Shown here one piece after another: positions 7,046 through 15,369 of a DNA stretch of 43,683 nucleotides; position 1 is the stretch's first letter, and every line of letters starts with the position of its first letter. Under the pieces are notes generated by a model. It was given only the letters and a program-made list of their open reading frames with translations, ran no database searches and was not told the DNA's origin. The translations under genes and the position numbers were made by a program. This DNA is from an uncultured Clostridia bacterium (lineage in GTDB: Bacteria; Bacillota; Clostridia; UBA1381), in assembly GCA_934486495.1 (NCBI GenBank), contig CAKSPW010000012.1, positions 1 to 43,683 on the forward strand. Direction: 5' to 3'.

Positions 7046-8458
7046 TTAAAGCTTTTTTGTAAGTATCTCTTTTATAGCGGCCGGGTTTGCGCCTTTTCCC
7101 ATTTCGGCTATAACTTTGCCCATTAAAAATCCGAACAGCTTTTTGTTTCCGCTTTTTAACTCTGCGGCGACGTCTTCGTTCTCCGAAAGCACCTTGTCGA
7201 CTGCTTTTTCAATATCCTCCGAGTTACTTGTCATGAACATACCCGAATTTTTGGCGATTTCGGTGGGGCTTTCGCCGCTTGCAAACATCTTGTCGAGTAT
7301 TTCCATTGCGCTGTTTGAGTTGATTTTGTTATCATTCCAAAGATTGGCAAGCTCTGCTGTCATTTTCGGAGTAATATTTATATCGGAAATGCTCTTTCCG
7401 CTTTCGTTTAAGAGTCTGTTAAGTCCCACAAGCATCAAGCTTGCCGTTTTTTTGTAGCATTTGTTTTCCGATACGCTTTCGTCGTAAAAGTCGGAGAAAA
7501 GCCTGTCGGATATTATAAGCTCCGCCTCCTCATTTGTAAGGGAGAAATCGTTTATATACCTTGCTTTTCTGTGTGCCGGCATTTCGGGCATGGTTTTTCT
7601 TATTTCTTCTATTTCCTCGTCGGAGATGAATACGGGCGGAATATCCGGTTCGGGGAAGTATCTGTAATCGTGCGCTTCCTCTTTTGAACGCATTGCCTTT
7701 GTATCGCCGTGGTTATCGTTGAATCTCCTTGTTTCCTGTATAACCTTGCCGCCGCTTATGAGTATTTCGCTCTGACGGGAAATTTCGTATTCTATCGCTC
7801 TTTTTATTGCCTTTACCGAGTTGATGTTTTTTATTTCCGCACGTGTTCCGAAAACACTGCTGCCCTCAGGCATGATTGAAATATTAACATCTACACGCAT
7901 AGAGCCCTGCTCCATTTTAGCATCACATATTTCGGCATATTTAAGCCTCAGCGCAAGCTCCTCAACGAATGCGCAAACATCATCTGCCGACCTGAAATCC
8001 GGTTCCGTCACAATTTCTATAAGCGGAACACCGCAGCGGTTATAATCCGCCATTGAAATGCCTTCATAATCGTCATGCAAAAGTTTTCCGGCATCCTCCT
8101 CAATGTGCAGATGGTTTATTCTGAATTTTTTGCCGTTTACCTCGATATACCCTCCTGTTGAAATCGGATGCTCAAATTGAGTTATTTGGTATGCTTTCGG
8201 AAGGTCGGGATAAAAGTAATTCTTTCTGTCAAAGGACGAATAATTGTTTACCTTTCCGTCAAGTGCAAAGCCTGCTTTAGCGCCGAGAATTACGGCCTTT
8301 TTTCCGAGAATCGGAAGCGTGCCGGGCATTCCGCCGCATACGGGGCAAACTCTTGTGTTTTCATCTCCGCCGAATTTGTTTTTGCAGCCGCAAAAAACCT
8401 TTGTTTCGCTTTGCAGCTCGGCGTGTATTTCAAGTCCTATTACCGGTATATAGCTCAT
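7046..8458 (-). CDS. gatB: Asp/Glu-tRNA amidotransferase subunit B
   Basis: GatB is the kinase and tRNA-binding subunit of GatCAB. It activates the misacylated Asp-tRNA-Asn or Glu-tRNA-Gln by phosphorylation. The 470-residue product is full length. It starts with YIPVIGLEIHAEL and carries the structural zinc cysteines in CGCKN and CPVCGGMPG (about 23-47). RCGVPLIEIVTEPD is present, and the C-terminal YqeY-like helical domain ends in MGKVIAEMGKGANP. The gene follows gatA with a 2-nt gap and has AAGGAG ahead of its ATG. Confidence 0.97.
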   Translation of the reverse strand: MSYIPVIGLEIHAELQSETKVFCGCKNKFGGDENTRVCPVCGGMPGTLPILGKKAVILGAKAGFALDGKVNNYSSFDRKNYFYPDLPKAYQITQFEHPISTGGYIEVNGKKFRINHLHIEEDAGKLLHDDYEGISMADYNRCGVPLIEIVTEPDFRSADDVCAFVEELALRLKYAEICDAKMEQGSMRVDVNISIMPEGSSVFGTRAEIKNINSVKAIKRAIEYEISRQSEILISGGKVIQETRRFNDNHGDTKAMRSKEEAHDYRYFPEPDIPPVFISDEEIEEIRKTMPEMPAHRKARYINDFSLTNEEAELIISDRLFSDFYDESVSENKCYKKTASLMLVGLNRLLNESGKSISDINITPKMTAELANLWNDNKINSNSAMEILDKMFASGESPTEIAKNSGMFMTSNSEDIEKAVDKVLSENEDVAAELKSGNKKLFGFLMGKVIAEMGKGANPAAIKEILTKKL

Positions 8459-8460
8459 AA

Positions 8461-9876
8461 TTATTCTCCTTTCACGATTTTTTCATAGCAGTCGGCAATA
8501 CCTATGATATAAGCCTCGTCAAGCATTTTACCCGTTATGCTCATACCTATGGGCATACCCTCCGAATCCTTTCCGCATGGTACTGATATTGACGGGAGAC
8601 CCGAAATGTTTGCACATACCGTACATATATCCGACATATACATCTTAACACTGTCATGCTCTTGATATCCGATTTTGTAAGCTGTAGTCGGTGCGGTTGG
8701 TGTTATGATGGCGCTGCATTTTGAAAATATTTCTTTATACTCTGCTTTTATTTGTGCTCTTATTCGAGTTGCGTTTTTATAATATGCATCGTAATATCCG
8801 CTTGAAAGCGCATAGTTACCGAGCAGAATTCTGTTTTTAACCTCTTTGCCGAAGCCCTCGCTTCTTGAATTTTCGATAAGCTCCTTGAAGCTGTCACCGT
8901 TTTCGCTTCTGTGACCGTACTTGACGCCGTCAAATCTTGCAAGGTTGCTTGCCGCCTCGGCTGATGAAATAAGGTAATATGCTGAAACGGCATATTCAAG
9001 AGATGGAAGTGAGCATTCAACAAGCTCCGCACCGGCTTTTTCAAGCTCGCGTGCGGCGTCGGTAACGCTTTTTGCAACCTCCGCATCAATTTCTTTTGCG
9101 AAGAATTCTTTCGGCAGTCCTATTTTAACGCCTTTCATGCTAAGACCGCATTTTGCGGTAAAGTCCTCTTTATCGGTGCTGATTGACGTCATATCATGTT
9201 TGCTTTCGCCGGCAACTGCATTTAAGATTATGCCGGTATCCTCAGCCGTGGCGGCAATCGGCCCGATTTGATCGAGCGATGACGCAAAAGCAATAAGACC
9301 GTATCTTGAAACTCTGCCGTATCCTGGCTTAAGACCTACAACACCGCAAAATGATGATGGCTGACGAACAGAACCGCCCGTATCGCTGCCCAAAGCCGCC
9401 GGCACAAGACCTGCCGCAACGCTTGCCGCCGCGCCGCCTGATGAACCGCCCGTAACTCTTTGGGGATCGTGCGGATTTTTCACGCCGCCGAAATAAGATG
9501 TTTGAGATGAGCCGCCCATTGCAAACTCGTCCATATTTGTCTTGCCGATTATAACGGCGTTTTCACTTTTGAGCTTTTCAACGACATCCGCATCATATAC
9601 AGGCACGTAATCCTCAAGCATTCTCGAAGCACACGTTGTTTTAATGCCCTTTGTACAGATATTATCCTTTATCGAAACGGCAATTCCGGTAAGTGCGCCG
9701 GAATTTCCCTCATCAATTCTTTTTTGAGCTGTTTCTGCGCTTTTTAAAGCTTCGTTTTCGCAAACCGTTATAAAACTGTTGCAGTTGTCAGTTTTGATTT
9801 TCTTTAAATATTCTTTCGTAAGCTCGCACGCGCCGATTTCCCTGCTGTCGAGCTTTTGCCTGAGTTCCTTAAGCAT
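8461..9876 (-). CDS. gatA: Asp/Glu-tRNA amidotransferase subunit A
   Basis: GatA is the glutaminase subunit, an amidase-signature enzyme that releases ammonia for transamidation. The catalytic triad is visible as K70 (AVSIKDN), S145 (GGSSGG) and S169 (GSDTGGSVRQP). The usual start of the family, MLKELRQKLDSREI, falls at the ATG at 9876 with AAAGGA 11 nt upstream, giving 471 residues. The longer open frame to 9936 would overlap gatC and has no family counterpart, so it is rejected. It sits between gatC and gatB in the conserved C-A-B order. Confidence 0.97.
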   Translation of the reverse strand: MLKELRQKLDSREIGACELTKEYLKKIKTDNCNSFITVCENEALKSAETAQKRIDEGNSGALTGIAVSIKDNICTKGIKTTCASRMLEDYVPVYDADVVEKLKSENAVIIGKTNMDEFAMGGSSQTSYFGGVKNPHDPQRVTGGSSGGAAASVAAGLVPAALGSDTGGSVRQPSSFCGVVGLKPGYGRVSRYGLIAFASSLDQIGPIAATAEDTGIILNAVAGESKHDMTSISTDKEDFTAKCGLSMKGVKIGLPKEFFAKEIDAEVAKSVTDAARELEKAGAELVECSLPSLEYAVSAYYLISSAEAASNLARFDGVKYGHRSENGDSFKELIENSRSEGFGKEVKNRILLGNYALSSGYYDAYYKNATRIRAQIKAEYKEIFSKCSAIITPTAPTTAYKIGYQEHDSVKMYMSDICTVCANISGLPSISVPCGKDSEGMPIGMSITGKMLDEAYIIGIADCYEKIVKGE

Positions 9877-9908
9877 TTTTCGTTCATTCCTTTCCGTAAC
9901 GTATGTGT

Positions 9909-10187
9909 TTACACTACCTTTGGTACGACAAAGCACCCGTTCTTTACCGATTTTGCGTTCTTGACGACATCTTCTCTGTTGAATGAGTTCTCGGATTCAT
10001 CAGGGCGCAGAGAATTAAAATTCTTTTGCTCCGGTGTATATGCGTCCGTATTATTGTTAAAGTCACACACCTTGTCCATCAGCTCTATAATTGCTGACAT
10101 TTCGGCTGTAACACTCTTAAGCTGTTCATCGTTAAAAGTGAGTCTGCTCAAATCTGCCAAATGCTTGGTTACTTTTGTGTCAATCAT
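9909..10187 (-). CDS. gatC: Asp/Glu-tRNA amidotransferase subunit C
   Basis: GatC is the small belt-like subunit that stabilises the GatA-GatB complex. The 92-residue product has the family pattern VTKHLADLSRLTFNDEQ near the N-terminus, the segment MSAIIELMDKV, and the typical LRPDE region. The ATG at 10187 lies 11 nt after AAAGGAG. The in-frame GTG at 10196 is only 2 nt from it and less likely. It heads gatC-gatA-gatB-aspS and follows a terminator-like hairpin at 10224-10265. Confidence 0.93.
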   Translation of the reverse strand: MIDTKVTKHLADLSRLTFNDEQLKSVTAEMSAIIELMDKVCDFNNNTDAYTPEQKNFNSLRPDESENSFNREDVVKNAKSVKNGCFVVPKVV

Positions 10188-10223
10188 TTTTATCACTTCT
10201 CCTTTAAAATTTTAGCTTTATAT

Positions 10224-10265
10224 AAAAAAGAGAGCATAGCAAATTAGACTTTTGCAAATACTCTC
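10224..10265 (-). terminator. Terminator-like hairpin between vanW-type gene and gatC
   Basis: On the minus strand an outer 8-bp stem (10258-10265 with 10230-10237, one G-U pair) and an inner 5-bp stem (GCAAA/TTTGC) enclose a 7-nt loop. Six T residues follow. It could end the VanW-gene transcript or attenuate expression of the gat genes. Confidence 0.65.
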
Positions 10266-10276
10266 CTTTGAGCTAT

Positions 10277-12136
10277 TTATTCTGTTTTAACCGGTGTTGA
10301 GCTTTGACCGCCCGATGCTGACGGCTCGCTGTGCTCTGCCTTTGGCTTTTCCGCCGGTTTCTCTGTCGGCTTTTCCGTCGGCTGCTTCTCTTGTGTGCTT
10401 TGAGTCGGAGTTCCCGCATTCGGCTGTTTTACCGCTGCTGCCGGCTTTGAATTTGCTGCATTATCACCGGACGGATTTGCAGGTGCGGCAGAAGAACTGC
10501 TTTCGTGCGGTTTATATCTGCTTGTTCCGAGCGATTCGGATTTTATAAGATTGCCGCTTGCATCGAATATCTGTCTTTCCGATTTAATGGCTTTCCCTGT
10601 TGCAACGGCAACGGGTGTATGAACCAACTTTACCTTTTTCGGTGTGTCGGGAGCTGTTCCCGTAAACGATACGGTGATTGAGCCGCCGCTTACCGATGCG
10701 TTAAGTCTTATCGGGTAGCCTGTGTTGTTTTCAAATTTTAAATCAAGTCCGCCGTCCGTAACGGTAGCGTCTTGGCCAAGCGGTACATATGACACCGGCA
10801 TAGAGTGATTTTGTCTTCTGATGATTTTTAAATCAGCGTAAAGCGCCGCCGAATAAACGGTTGTACTTACCTGACACGTTCCGCCGCCGATACCGTTGAC
10901 TGTTTGACCGTTTTGATATTCGGGAGCTGTTTTAAAGCCGTTTGCCACTGTTCTGTGACCGACCGTGCTGTTAAATGAGAAAATATCTCCGGGAAGAATA
11001 ATCTTTCCGTTTAGTTTTGATGCGGCATTTGCAATGTTCATGCTTCTGTTCACGCTGCCTGCGTTGAATCTTGTTGTATAAGACGACAGCTGAGCATTGA
11101 ACAGCTTTTGGCGCAAAATATCTGCTGTAATCTCCGGCTTTGATGCCTGATACGGAATTGCGACCTGTGTATCACCGCTCGGAAAGGCTGCGATAAGCTG
11201 AGCGCATTTCTCCTTATTTATATATCTGCCGACTTTTTCCGGAATAATTACAACCTGACCGTTTTCAAGTGCATATGATGCATTTTCGGGGAGCTGATAC
11301 ATAAGAGAGTCGAGCTTCTCCACAGTCATCGGGTCGGGGTCTTTTTTCTCTATTTTAAGTGTAATTTCCTTTGCTGCACTGTTTTTGAGAGCAGAGTCGA
11401 TTTGTTCAATGGCATTTGCCGGGTTCCCGTCATAACCGCTTTTCCCCGGAACGAGATATGCCGTACCGTCGTCCGCAAAACGAACGCTGTGCTGAACCAG
11501 TGCGCCGCCGAGCGCTTCTTCGCCTATTGAGTTTACGATTTGAGAAAGCAAGTCATAATCGTAGCTGATTACGGGTGTTATGCTTTTGCCTGTAAACACG
11601 GCAGAGAGCGTATCTATTGCGTTTGCGTACGGATTGCTTGTTTTTGCATATTCAAACGCTTTTTCGATTGTAGCGTCCTTATCAAGCACCGCATTAATTT
11701 CAGCTGTTGAAATTCTGCGGCTTACATTTCCCGAGCGCAAAACGATTGAGTGATTTGCGAGAACATTTTCTTTTTCAAGCAGCTGCTCCGCTTCACTTTT
11801 TGTCATTCCGCCGACTGCTATGCCGTTTATATTCAGTCCGTTTGCAATTTTATCGCTCGGCAGAGTAAATGCGTATGCCGAAAATGCTGCCGCAATCAAT
11901 GCAAGAGCAACCAAAAGGCATATGCATGATTTTTTTAACAGTCCATTGCCTTTCTTTTCTTTTTTTACGCTCGGCACATGCTTTGTTTCGGGCAAATGCT
12001 CCTCTGTTTTCTCCGATTTGGGTGATTCCTCAGGCTGTGAATATCTTTTTTCGATTACGCTGAAATCGTCAGCCTCTTCTTCTGTATACGAAACGGACGA
12101 ATTTTCCTTAATTTTATCATTATCTTGACTATTCAT
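10277..12136 (-). CDS. VanW family protein, membrane-anchored with peptidoglycan-binding-like repeats
   Basis: This is a 619-residue cell-surface protein. A charged cytoplasmic N-terminus of about 68 residues precedes one membrane segment (71-90). The extracellular part has YoaR-like modules (about 95-340) often described as putative peptidoglycan-binding domains. The VanW domain (about 350-490) shows GDIFSFNSTVGHRT and GGGTCQVSTTVYSAAL. A Pro/Lys/Glu/Thr-rich tail (about 545-619) probably spans the wall. VanW takes its name from a gene in some vancomycin-resistance clusters, but its biochemical activity is unclear and this stand-alone form is not evidence of resistance. The gene is 21 nt downstream of the Cys-cluster gene. 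Confidence 0.88.
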   Translation of the reverse strand: MNSQDNDKIKENSSVSYTEEEADDFSVIEKRYSQPEESPKSEKTEEHLPETKHVPSVKKEKKGNGLLKKSCICLLVALALIAAAFSAYAFTLPSDKIANGLNINGIAVGGMTKSEAEQLLEKENVLANHSIVLRSGNVSRRISTAEINAVLDKDATIEKAFEYAKTSNPYANAIDTLSAVFTGKSITPVISYDYDLLSQIVNSIGEEALGGALVQHSVRFADDGTAYLVPGKSGYDGNPANAIEQIDSALKNSAAKEITLKIEKKDPDPMTVEKLDSLMYQLPENASYALENGQVVIIPEKVGRYINKEKCAQLIAAFPSGDTQVAIPYQASKPEITADILRQKLFNAQLSSYTTRFNAGSVNRSMNIANAASKLNGKIILPGDIFSFNSTVGHRTVANGFKTAPEYQNGQTVNGIGGGTCQVSTTVYSAALYADLKIIRRQNHSMPVSYVPLGQDATVTDGGLDLKFENNTGYPIRLNASVSGGSITVSFTGTAPDTPKKVKLVHTPVAVATGKAIKSERQIFDASGNLIKSESLGTSRYKPHESSSSAAPANPSGDNAANSKPAAAVKQPNAGTPTQSTQEKQPTEKPTEKPAEKPKAEHSEPSASGGQSSTPVKTE

Positions 12137-12157
12137 AAAAACCGCCCTTCATTTTAA

Positions 12158-12682
12158 TTATTTGTTTTCATTAAAGAATTTTCTGTATTCGTTTATATAT
12201 TCTGTATAGCTTTTCATAAAGTCAGCAAACGGTTTGTTCTTCATAAGCAAATTAAATGTTTTTTCCGTATTCTTAATAAATGTATCGTTATATTCGTTTA
12301 AATACATTGCTTTTGCCAAAGGACATACTGACTTTGCACGCGGATCCGTAATTATTTGCAGTTTCCCGTTTTCGTTTAAAATCGGTGTAAACGGAAAAAT
12401 TCTGCATGCAAGCGGACGCTGAAATCTGTCACACTTGCCGTTGCATTCTGCAAAATACACAACCCTTTTTATTCCTCCGCTTGTGTAGTAAAAGTCGGAC
12501 TTGCAAATATTGACCCATGACGGATTGAGCAAATCATACACCTTTTTTTCGCCCGGAAACAGATACATACCTCCCGATCCCTTGCAACAGGCGCCGCCGC
12601 AGAGCTCGCCGCAGTCAACCTTAAGCGGCGTTTGAGCGTCGAATAATTTATATAGCTGTAAATAAACATATGCGCTATTCAT
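12158..12682 (-). CDS. YkgJ-like cysteine cluster protein
   Basis: This 174-residue soluble protein has the spacing of the YkgJ/zinc- or iron-chelating family: CGELCGGACCKGSG near residues 22-35, then AECNGKCDRF, LACRIFPF and a further Cys in SVCPLAK. These cysteines probably bind a metal, perhaps an Fe-S cluster or zinc. The cellular role is unknown. It is the first gene of the minus-strand cluster, with GGAGGA ahead of its ATG and a good promoter at 12719-12747, divergent from the topoisomerase operon. Confidence 0.8.
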   Translation of the reverse strand: MNSAYVYLQLYKLFDAQTPLKVDCGELCGGACCKGSGGMYLFPGEKKVYDLLNPSWVNICKSDFYYTSGGIKRVVYFAECNGKCDRFQRPLACRIFPFTPILNENGKLQIITDPRAKSVCPLAKAMYLNEYNDTFIKNTEKTFNLLMKNKPFADFMKSYTEYINEYRKFFNENK

Positions 12683-12718
12683 AAAAATTATCCTCCATAT
12701 CAGCTATTCCATGTGAAT

Positions 12719-12747
12719 ATTATATCACATTTATCACAAATTAGCAA
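12719..12747 (-). promoter_or_regulatory. Sigma-A-like promoter for the Cys-cluster/vanW genes
   Basis: Minus-strand TTGCTA (12742-12747) and TATAAT (12719-12724) are 17 nt apart, with the start point about 30 nt upstream of the ATG at 12682. Confidence 0.6.
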
Positions 12748-12764
12748 TACTTTTAAATTAAAAT

Positions 12765-12794
12765 TTGACAAACGTACATAAAATGGTGTATAAT
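12765..12794 (+). promoter_or_regulatory. Sigma-A-like promoter for the topoisomerase operon
   Basis: TTGACA (12765-12770) and TATAAT (12789-12794) are separated by 18 nt. The leader would be about 65 nt to the ATG at 12868. It lies back to back with the minus-strand promoter at 12719-12747. Confidence 0.7.
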
Positions 12795-12867
12795 AGAGAT
12801 ATAATTTGTTGAAAGTGTTTTTTATGTGCGACATTTTCAACGTAACGGAAAGGATTTGATTGACAAC

Positions 12868-14886
12868 ATGGCCGTAAAAAAAGAGAACTACGGAAATGAA
12901 AGCATAACAAGTCTTAAAGGTGCGGACAGAGTAAGAAAACGTCCGGCGGTAATTTTTGGCTCGGACGGACTCGAGGGCTGCGAGCATTCGTTTTTTGAAA
13001 TTTTGTCAAACTCAATCGACGAGGCAAGAGAGGGTTACGGAAATGTAATTGAGATTACAAGGTTTCTTGACAATTCGATAGAAATTCGCGATCACGGCAG
13101 AGGTATACCTCTTGATTACAACGAAAAGGAAAAGCGATATAATTGGGAGCTTGTTTTTTGCGAGCTTTATGCCGGCGGAAAGTATAATAACAACGACAAC
13201 GGAATGTATGAGTACAGCCTTGGCTTAAACGGACTCGGTGCGTGTGCGACGCAGTATTCATCAAGGTACATGGACGTTACTGTTATAAGGGACGGATTTG
13301 AGTATTCGCTTCATTTTGAAAAGGGAAAGAACGTCGGCGGACTTACGAAAAATGCCACGAAATCGAAAAAGACGGGAACGTGCCAAAGATGGCTTCCCGA
13401 CCTTGACGTTTTTACAGATATTGATATACCTATCGAGTTTTTTAAGGATACGCTCGAAAAGCAGGCTATGGTAAATGCCGGTATACGTTTTGTTCTTTAC
13501 AATGAAACAAAAGACGGCATGGAAATGTTTGACTACTACTTTGAGGACGGTATTGTCGACTACCTGAAGGAAAAGGTCGGCGATGCGTATATTACTCCCG
13601 TCGAGCAGTGGAGCTGTGAGAGAAAGGGCAGAGACAGAAGTGACAAGCCCGAGTACAAAATGAAAATGCAGCTTGCGTTTTGTTTTTCAAACACCGTTAA
13701 TATGCTCGAATACTATCACAATTCAAGCTGGCTCGAGCATGGCGGCTCACCTGACAAGGCGGTAAGAAACGCCTTTGTTTACGGTATCGACAAGTATTTA
13801 AAGGCAAACGGCAAATACAACAAAAACGAATCGAAAATAAACTTTAACGACGTTGCCGACTGCCTTGCGCTCGTGATAAATTCGTTCTCCACTCAGACAA
13901 GCTATGAGAACCAAACGAAAAAGGCGATAACGAACAAGTTTATTCAGGACGCCATGACCGATTTTATCAAGAATCAGCTTGAGGTATATTTTATCGAAAA
14001 TAAGGTTGATGCCGAAAAAATAGCAAACCAAGTCCTTGTAAACAAGCGCAGCCGTGAAAATGCCGAAAAGGCGCGCATTGATATAAAAAAGAAATTGACA
14101 GGTTCGATGGACGTTACAAACAGGGTTGAGAAGTTTGTGGACTGTCGCTCAAAGGACAAGTCAATCCGTGAAATTTATATAGTTGAGGGTGACTCGGCGC
14201 TCGGTTCGTGCAAACAGGCACGTGATCCGTTATTTCAGGCTATAATGCCGATAAGAGGTAAAATTCTAAACTGTCTAAAAGCGGATTATCCGAAAATATT
14301 TAAAAGTGATATTATTATTGATTTATTAAAAGTACTCGGTTGCGGTGTTGAAATCAAATCAAAACACAACAGCAAGGTTGACAGCTTTGACATCGAAAAG
14401 CTTAGGTGGGACAAGGTCATAATCTGTACCGATGCCGATGTTGACGGTTTCCAGATAAGAACGCTTGTTCTTACAATGATTTACAGACTTACACCTACCT
14501 TAATCGATGCGGGCAAGGTTTACATTGCCGAATCTCCGCTTTACGAAATATCAATTCTTAAAACAAAGCGGAAGGGTGAGAAGAAATTTGCCTATACCGA
14601 CGCCGAAAAGGACGCAATTGTATCCGAGCTTGAAAACAGCGGTCTGTCACGAGTCAAGGATGAATACGAAATTAAGCGTTCCAAGGGTCTCGGCGAAAAT
14701 CAGGCCGACATGATGAGTCTTACCACCATGCATCCGGCAACAAGGCGGCTCATTCGTGTTACTCCCGAAAGTGTCGAAAAAACAGCACGTGTTTTTGATG
14801 TTTTACTCGGTGACAAGTTACAGGAGAGAAAGGATTACATTGCCGAAAACGGACACATGTATATGGATATGCTTGACATCAGTTAG
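12868..14886 (+). CDS. parE: Type IIA DNA topoisomerase subunit B, ParE/GyrB-like, divergent
   Basis: This 672-residue subunit carries the GHKL ATPase (NSIDEAREG, RDHGRGIPLD, SLGLNGLGACATQ), the transducer domain and the Toprim domain. The Toprim acidic residues are kept in VEGDSALGS and TDADVDGFQIRT, and PIRGKILN is present. Several positions differ from standard GyrB/ParE: DNGRG is DHGRG, GLHGVG is GLNGLG, and EGDSAGGSAKQGRDR has become EGDSALGSCKQARDP. ATG 12868 is used with AAAGGA 13 nt upstream. With the ParC-like gene downstream it should form a heterotetramer that decatenates or relaxes DNA. Whether it is the main topoisomerase IV or an additional divergent enzyme cannot be told here. 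Confidence 0.88.
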   Translation: MAVKKENYGNESITSLKGADRVRKRPAVIFGSDGLEGCEHSFFEILSNSIDEAREGYGNVIEITRFLDNSIEIRDHGRGIPLDYNEKEKRYNWELVFCELYAGGKYNNNDNGMYEYSLGLNGLGACATQYSSRYMDVTVIRDGFEYSLHFEKGKNVGGLTKNATKSKKTGTCQRWLPDLDVFTDIDIPIEFFKDTLEKQAMVNAGIRFVLYNETKDGMEMFDYYFEDGIVDYLKEKVGDAYITPVEQWSCERKGRDRSDKPEYKMKMQLAFCFSNTVNMLEYYHNSSWLEHGGSPDKAVRNAFVYGIDKYLKANGKYNKNESKINFNDVADCLALVINSFSTQTSYENQTKKAITNKFIQDAMTDFIKNQLEVYFIENKVDAEKIANQVLVNKRSRENAEKARIDIKKKLTGSMDVTNRVEKFVDCRSKDKSIREIYIVEGDSALGSCKQARDPLFQAIMPIRGKILNCLKADYPKIFKSDIIIDLLKVLGCGVEIKSKHNSKVDSFDIEKLRWDKVIICTDADVDGFQIRTLVLTMIYRLTPTLIDAGKVYIAESPLYEISILKTKRKGEKKFAYTDAEKDAIVSELENSGLSRVKDEYEIKRSKGLGENQADMMSLTTMHPATRRLIRVTPESVEKTARVFDVLLGDKLQERKDYIAENGHMYMDMLDIS

Positions 14887-14895
14887 GGGGAGGTT

Positions 14896-15230
14896 ATGTC
14901 TTTTGGCGCACAACAAACTCAATTCACCCTCGACGTACAAGAGTACGCCTTCGGGGCGCGGGGCTTGAATTTCGTCCGTTCTGCATCCAAAATCCAATAA
15001 CCTCCGGGCAAAGGATATGTCTTTTGGCGAACGATGAACTTAATTTATCCTCGATGTACAAGAGTACGCCTTCGGGGCGCGGGGCTTGAATTTCGTCCGT
15101 TCTGCATCCAAAATCCAATAACCTCCGGGCAAAGGATATGTCTTTTGGCGCACAACAAACTCAATTCACCCTCGACGTACAAGAGTACGCCTTCGGGGCG
15201 CGGGACTTGAATTTTGTTTTTAGGATTTAG
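14896..15230 (+). repeat. 121-bp tandem repeat, two full copies and one partial, between parE and parC
   Basis: The gap between the topoisomerase genes (14887-15369) is filled mainly by direct repeats starting at 14896, 15017 and 15138, exactly 121 nt apart. The third stops matching at about 15215. Each copy starts ATGTCTTTTGGCG and contains TACAAGAGTACGCC with a small CGCC/GGCG hairpin. Copies 1 and 3 are nearly identical at the front, while copies 1 and 2 are identical at the back. Copy 1 reads as a 34-codon frame directly after the parE stop, behind GGGGGAGG. Copy 3 reads as 30 codons, and copy 2 is broken by TGA at codon 7. I do not recognise the element. From 15231 to 15369 I see no clear feature except the parC ribosome binding site. 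Confidence 0.9.
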
Positions 15231-15369
15231 GTATGGAATTATGTGCTTAAATTACGGTTGATACTGATGTTTTAATGTTCCGCTGATTTTTGTTATACGC
15301 TAATAGTCAGAAAAACATATGAGAAAATGCTATTGGAGCAATTTATTAAATTAGAAAGGCTTGAAAAAT

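Noticed and set aside
9877..9936. The 20-residue N-terminal extension of gatA
   Set aside because: It overlaps gatC, lacks family similarity, and a good start with a ribosome binding site exists at 9876.
10277..12136. VanW protein as evidence of vancomycin resistance
   Set aside because: Stand-alone VanW-domain proteins are common in Clostridia and no vanHAX or vanRS genes are nearby.
14924..15118. A 64-codon minus-strand frame across the 121-bp repeats
   Set aside because: It arises from the repeat unit itself, has no ribosome binding site and its peptide is internally repetitive.
14896..15230. The direct repeats as a CRISPR array
   Set aside because: The whole 121-nt unit is repeated, with no short repeat and unique spacers, and no cas gene is present.
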